Shown in pieces: positions 13,293 through 14,591 of a DNA stretch of 14,591 bases. Made by a program: the position numbers and the translations under genes. This DNA comes from an uncultured Oscillospiraceae bacterium. Its GTDB lineage: Bacteria > Bacillota > Clostridia > Oscillospirales > Ruminococcaceae. The notes beneath the pieces were generated by a model that was given only the letters and a program-made list of their open reading frames with translations, was not told where the DNA came from and ran no database searches. Every line of letters begins with the position of its first letter. Position 1 is the stretch's first letter. The stretch is from contig URGQ01000037.1 of NCBI GenBank assembly GCA_900547385.1, positions 1-14,591 on the forward strand, given 5' to 3'.

Positions 13293-13660
13293 CGGCCGGG
13301 GAACGCATTCTTTTTTGCAGATTAAACACTCCCTGCCCTAATCGAACGCGAAAGACAACCCTAACGGTTTTCTTTCACACTATCTTTCCCTCCGTAGGGG
13401 ATAAGCCTGCGCAAAAATCTTTGGCGTCCTTTTTTGTTGGTCTGCTAGGGAGCGTCTCCTTTATTGCAGTTCAAACACTCCCTGCCCTAATCGAACGCGA
13501 AAGACAACCCTGACGGTTTTCTTTCACACTTTCTTTCCCTCCGTAGGGGATAAGCCTGCGCAAAAATCTTTGGGCGTCTTTTTTATTTGGTGCCAGGGGG
13601 AACAGAAAGCCTGCGCAAATGGTTGGTCTGTGCCCTAATGAAACGCGCAGAGGGCGCTGC
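13274..13660. repeat. 149/150-bp tandem repeat, two full copies and a degraded third
   Basis: Unit 1 is 13274-13422, unit 2 is 13423-13572, and a degraded unit runs from 13573 to about 13660. Each begins with GGCGTC and a T-run. The last ~99 bases of units 1 and 2 differ at very few positions (for example CTAAC versus CTGAC in a hairpin loop). The first ~45 bases are more diverged. Each full unit carries a hairpin, GAAAGACAACC with GGTTTTCTTTC (13350-13376 and 13499-13525), and a small CCCT/AGGG stem. Frames through the repeat have no ribosome binding site. The rest of the gap to 13782 holds a 9-bp inverted repeat (13595-13603/13665-13673) and a small AAAAAGC/GCTTTTT hairpin (13728-13744), but no gene. 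Confidence 0.85.
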
Positions 13661-13782
13661 TGTGGTTCCCCCTCCACACATCCCTCTCCTTGCCATAATA
13701 CTGCCACTTAATGTGATACTTTGGACTAAAAAGCTGCGCTTTTTAACCACGCAGCAAGAAAAACATAACCATTATACAAAGC

Positions 13783-13825
13783 AAAGGACCCAAAGCCGAC
13801 ATCTCTGCCGTTTCGGGTCCTTTTT
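13783..13825 (-). terminator. terminator of spoIIR (bidirectional)
   Basis: AAAGGACCC (13783-13791) pairs with GGGTCCTTT (13815-13823). The best T-run (TTTTT) is on the plus strand; on the minus strand, where spoIIR ends at 13855, it is followed by TTTGC. It probably serves as the end of spoIIR and as a block to read-through from the tRNA side. Confidence 0.65.
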
Positions 13826-13854
13826 CATGTTCCATCGCTCTATTGTGTGTTAAA

Positions 13855-14454
13855 TTATGATATTGCCGTTTCCTTCCCTGCCGCCAGCAGGCGTTCCAGC
13901 CACTCCACCAGCGCAAAGGAAAGCCGGTACTCCGGCCCCTCCGCCAGCTTTTCTATCTGCTCCAGCTCAGGGCCTTCCATAGCTGTGCCAATGCACAGCT
14001 GCGGGAACAGCACACACCACCAGTTATGGCCCTCTGCCGCTCCCAGCTCAATGCGCACTGCGTCATAGTACCCCGCCGGCAGAATGGTGCCATCATATTC
14101 CCGGGTCTCAAAGTACATATTCACCAGCGCCACCCGCACAGCATCGGCGCTGCCGGCCCGCGCCAGAGCCTCCTCCGCCACCGCTTTCATTTTGGGCAGC
14201 AGCTCCTCTGCCCGCGCCATCGTTTCCGTTTGGCTCCCGCTTTCCGCAAAATCCGCCGCCGTTTCCCGCAGGATGGCATCCCGCACCCGCAGCTTCAGCG
14301 CCTGGTCCTCCTCGCTGTCGCTGTTGGCCAGGATGTGCAGCCGCAGTACATTCTCCCGCACCGTCTCACATTCATTATCAAAGCCCGCCGCCATGCTGAG
14401 GACCACCGCCAGCAGCAAGCCCAAAATCAGTACTCTGTCCCACTTTTTTGTCAT
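13855..14454 (-). CDS. spoIIR: stage II sporulation protein R
   Basis: SpoIIR is the forespore-made, secreted signal that triggers SpoIIGA in the mother-cell membrane to process pro-sigma-E; in Bacillus it is transcribed by sigma-F. The 199-aa protein has an N-terminal hydrophobic export segment (RVLILGLLLAVVLSMAAGF, 7-25) and the family motifs in order: LRLHILANSDSEEDQ (37-51), VRDAIL (57-62), FETREYDG (115-122), LPAGYYDAVRIELG (125-138) and NWWCVLFPQLC (144-154). Length is close to the Bacillus protein, with a short C-terminal tail. AAGGACGG lies 7 bases before the ATG. I could not recognise a convincing sigma-F promoter in the 60 bases upstream. Identification is secure. Confidence 0.96.
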   Translation of the reverse strand: MTKKWDRVLILGLLLAVVLSMAAGFDNECETVRENVLRLHILANSDSEEDQALKLRVRDAILRETAADFAESGSQTETMARAEELLPKMKAVAEEALARAGSADAVRVALVNMYFETREYDGTILPAGYYDAVRIELGAAEGHNWWCVLFPQLCIGTAMEGPELEQIEKLAEGPEYRLSFALVEWLERLLAAGKETAIS

Positions 14455-14535
14455 TGGTTTTCCGTCCTTTCCGAGTCAGTTCGTTATCCGGAGTATGGAC
14501 GGATTTTCCGCTTCTATTCGCAGTCCGTGCGGAAG

Positions 14536-14591
14536 GCAGGATCAGGCCGCAGGCCGCCCGCCCTTCCGGGCGGGCAAACGGACCTCCGGTC
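14536..14591. repeat. GC-rich multi-hairpin element, inverted and truncated by the window (element C)
   Basis: The order is GCAGG (14536-14540), outer arm GGCCGCAGGC (14545-14554), hairpin GCCCGCCC/GGGCGGGC (14556-14563/14568-14575) and then CGGACC-TCC-GGTC running off the window edge. This is the reverse complement of element A at 1758-1862, with the outer arm and the middle hairpin identical in sequence. The missing first hairpin and second outer arm should lie just beyond 14591. Confidence 0.75.

Noticed and set aside
13274..13660. CRISPR array
   Set aside because: The units are contiguous ~150-bp tandem repeats without short repeats and unique spacers, and no cas gene is nearby.
13181..13707. 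110-aa plus and 78-aa minus frames over the tRNA-Pro/tandem-repeat region
   Set aside because: The first overlaps the tRNA-Pro gene and its terminator; both simply translate the repeat and have no RBS.

Overview
The window looks like chromosome of an anaerobic, endospore-forming Firmicute, most likely a GC-rich member of the Clostridia (Oscillospirales/Oscillospiraceae-like). The support is an alpha/beta-type small acid-soluble spore protein, SpoIIR, a SpoIID-domain lipoprotein, strong Shine-Dalgarno sites and sigma-A-type promoters. Taxonomy is inferred from gene content and style only. There is no phage, plasmid or transposase gene; the unusual content is repeats, structured intergenic elements and some divergent proteins.

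Layout. 1-482: two diverged tandem copies of a ~116-bp hairpin repeat, then the metK promoter. 483-1676 (+): metK, with a terminator. 1758-1862: a GC-rich element that folds as an outer stem with three inner hairpins, lying between the convergent terminators of metK and the next gene. 4014-1945 (-): EF-G-like GTPase with its own promoter and terminator. 6480-4318 (-): membrane protein that looks like a catalytically dead P-type ATPase. 7339-6566 (-): rlmB, whose predicted leader contains a second outer-stem-plus-three-hairpin element. 7801-7541 (-): 86-aa conserved-looking membrane-tail protein. 7925-8153: cluster of DnaA-box-like sites. 8266-9201 (+): class II fructose-bisphosphate aldolase. 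10636-9260 (-): SpoIID-domain lipoprotein. 12419-10812 (-): two-gene operon, a four-TM protein with a Cys/His tail followed by a DUF937-type protein with a Lys/Ser/Thr-rich tail. 12893-12711 (-): SASP. 13060-13253 (+): tRNA-Gln(CTG) and tRNA-Pro(CGG). 13274-13660: a 149/150-bp tandem repeat that starts inside the tRNA-Pro terminator. 14454-13855 (-): spoIIR. 14536-14591: a third element of the 1758-1862 type, inverted and cut by the window edge.

The genes do not form one pathway. metK, the EF-G paralogue, rlmB, the tRNAs and aldolase are housekeeping (SAM supply, translation and rRNA modification, glycolysis). spoIIR, the SASP and possibly the SpoIID protein serve sporulation. The best candidates for something undescribed are the pseudo-P-type ATPase (4318-6480), the outer-stem-plus-three-hairpin element family (1758, 7363, 14536), the DnaA-box cluster, and the DUF937/membrane protein pair.
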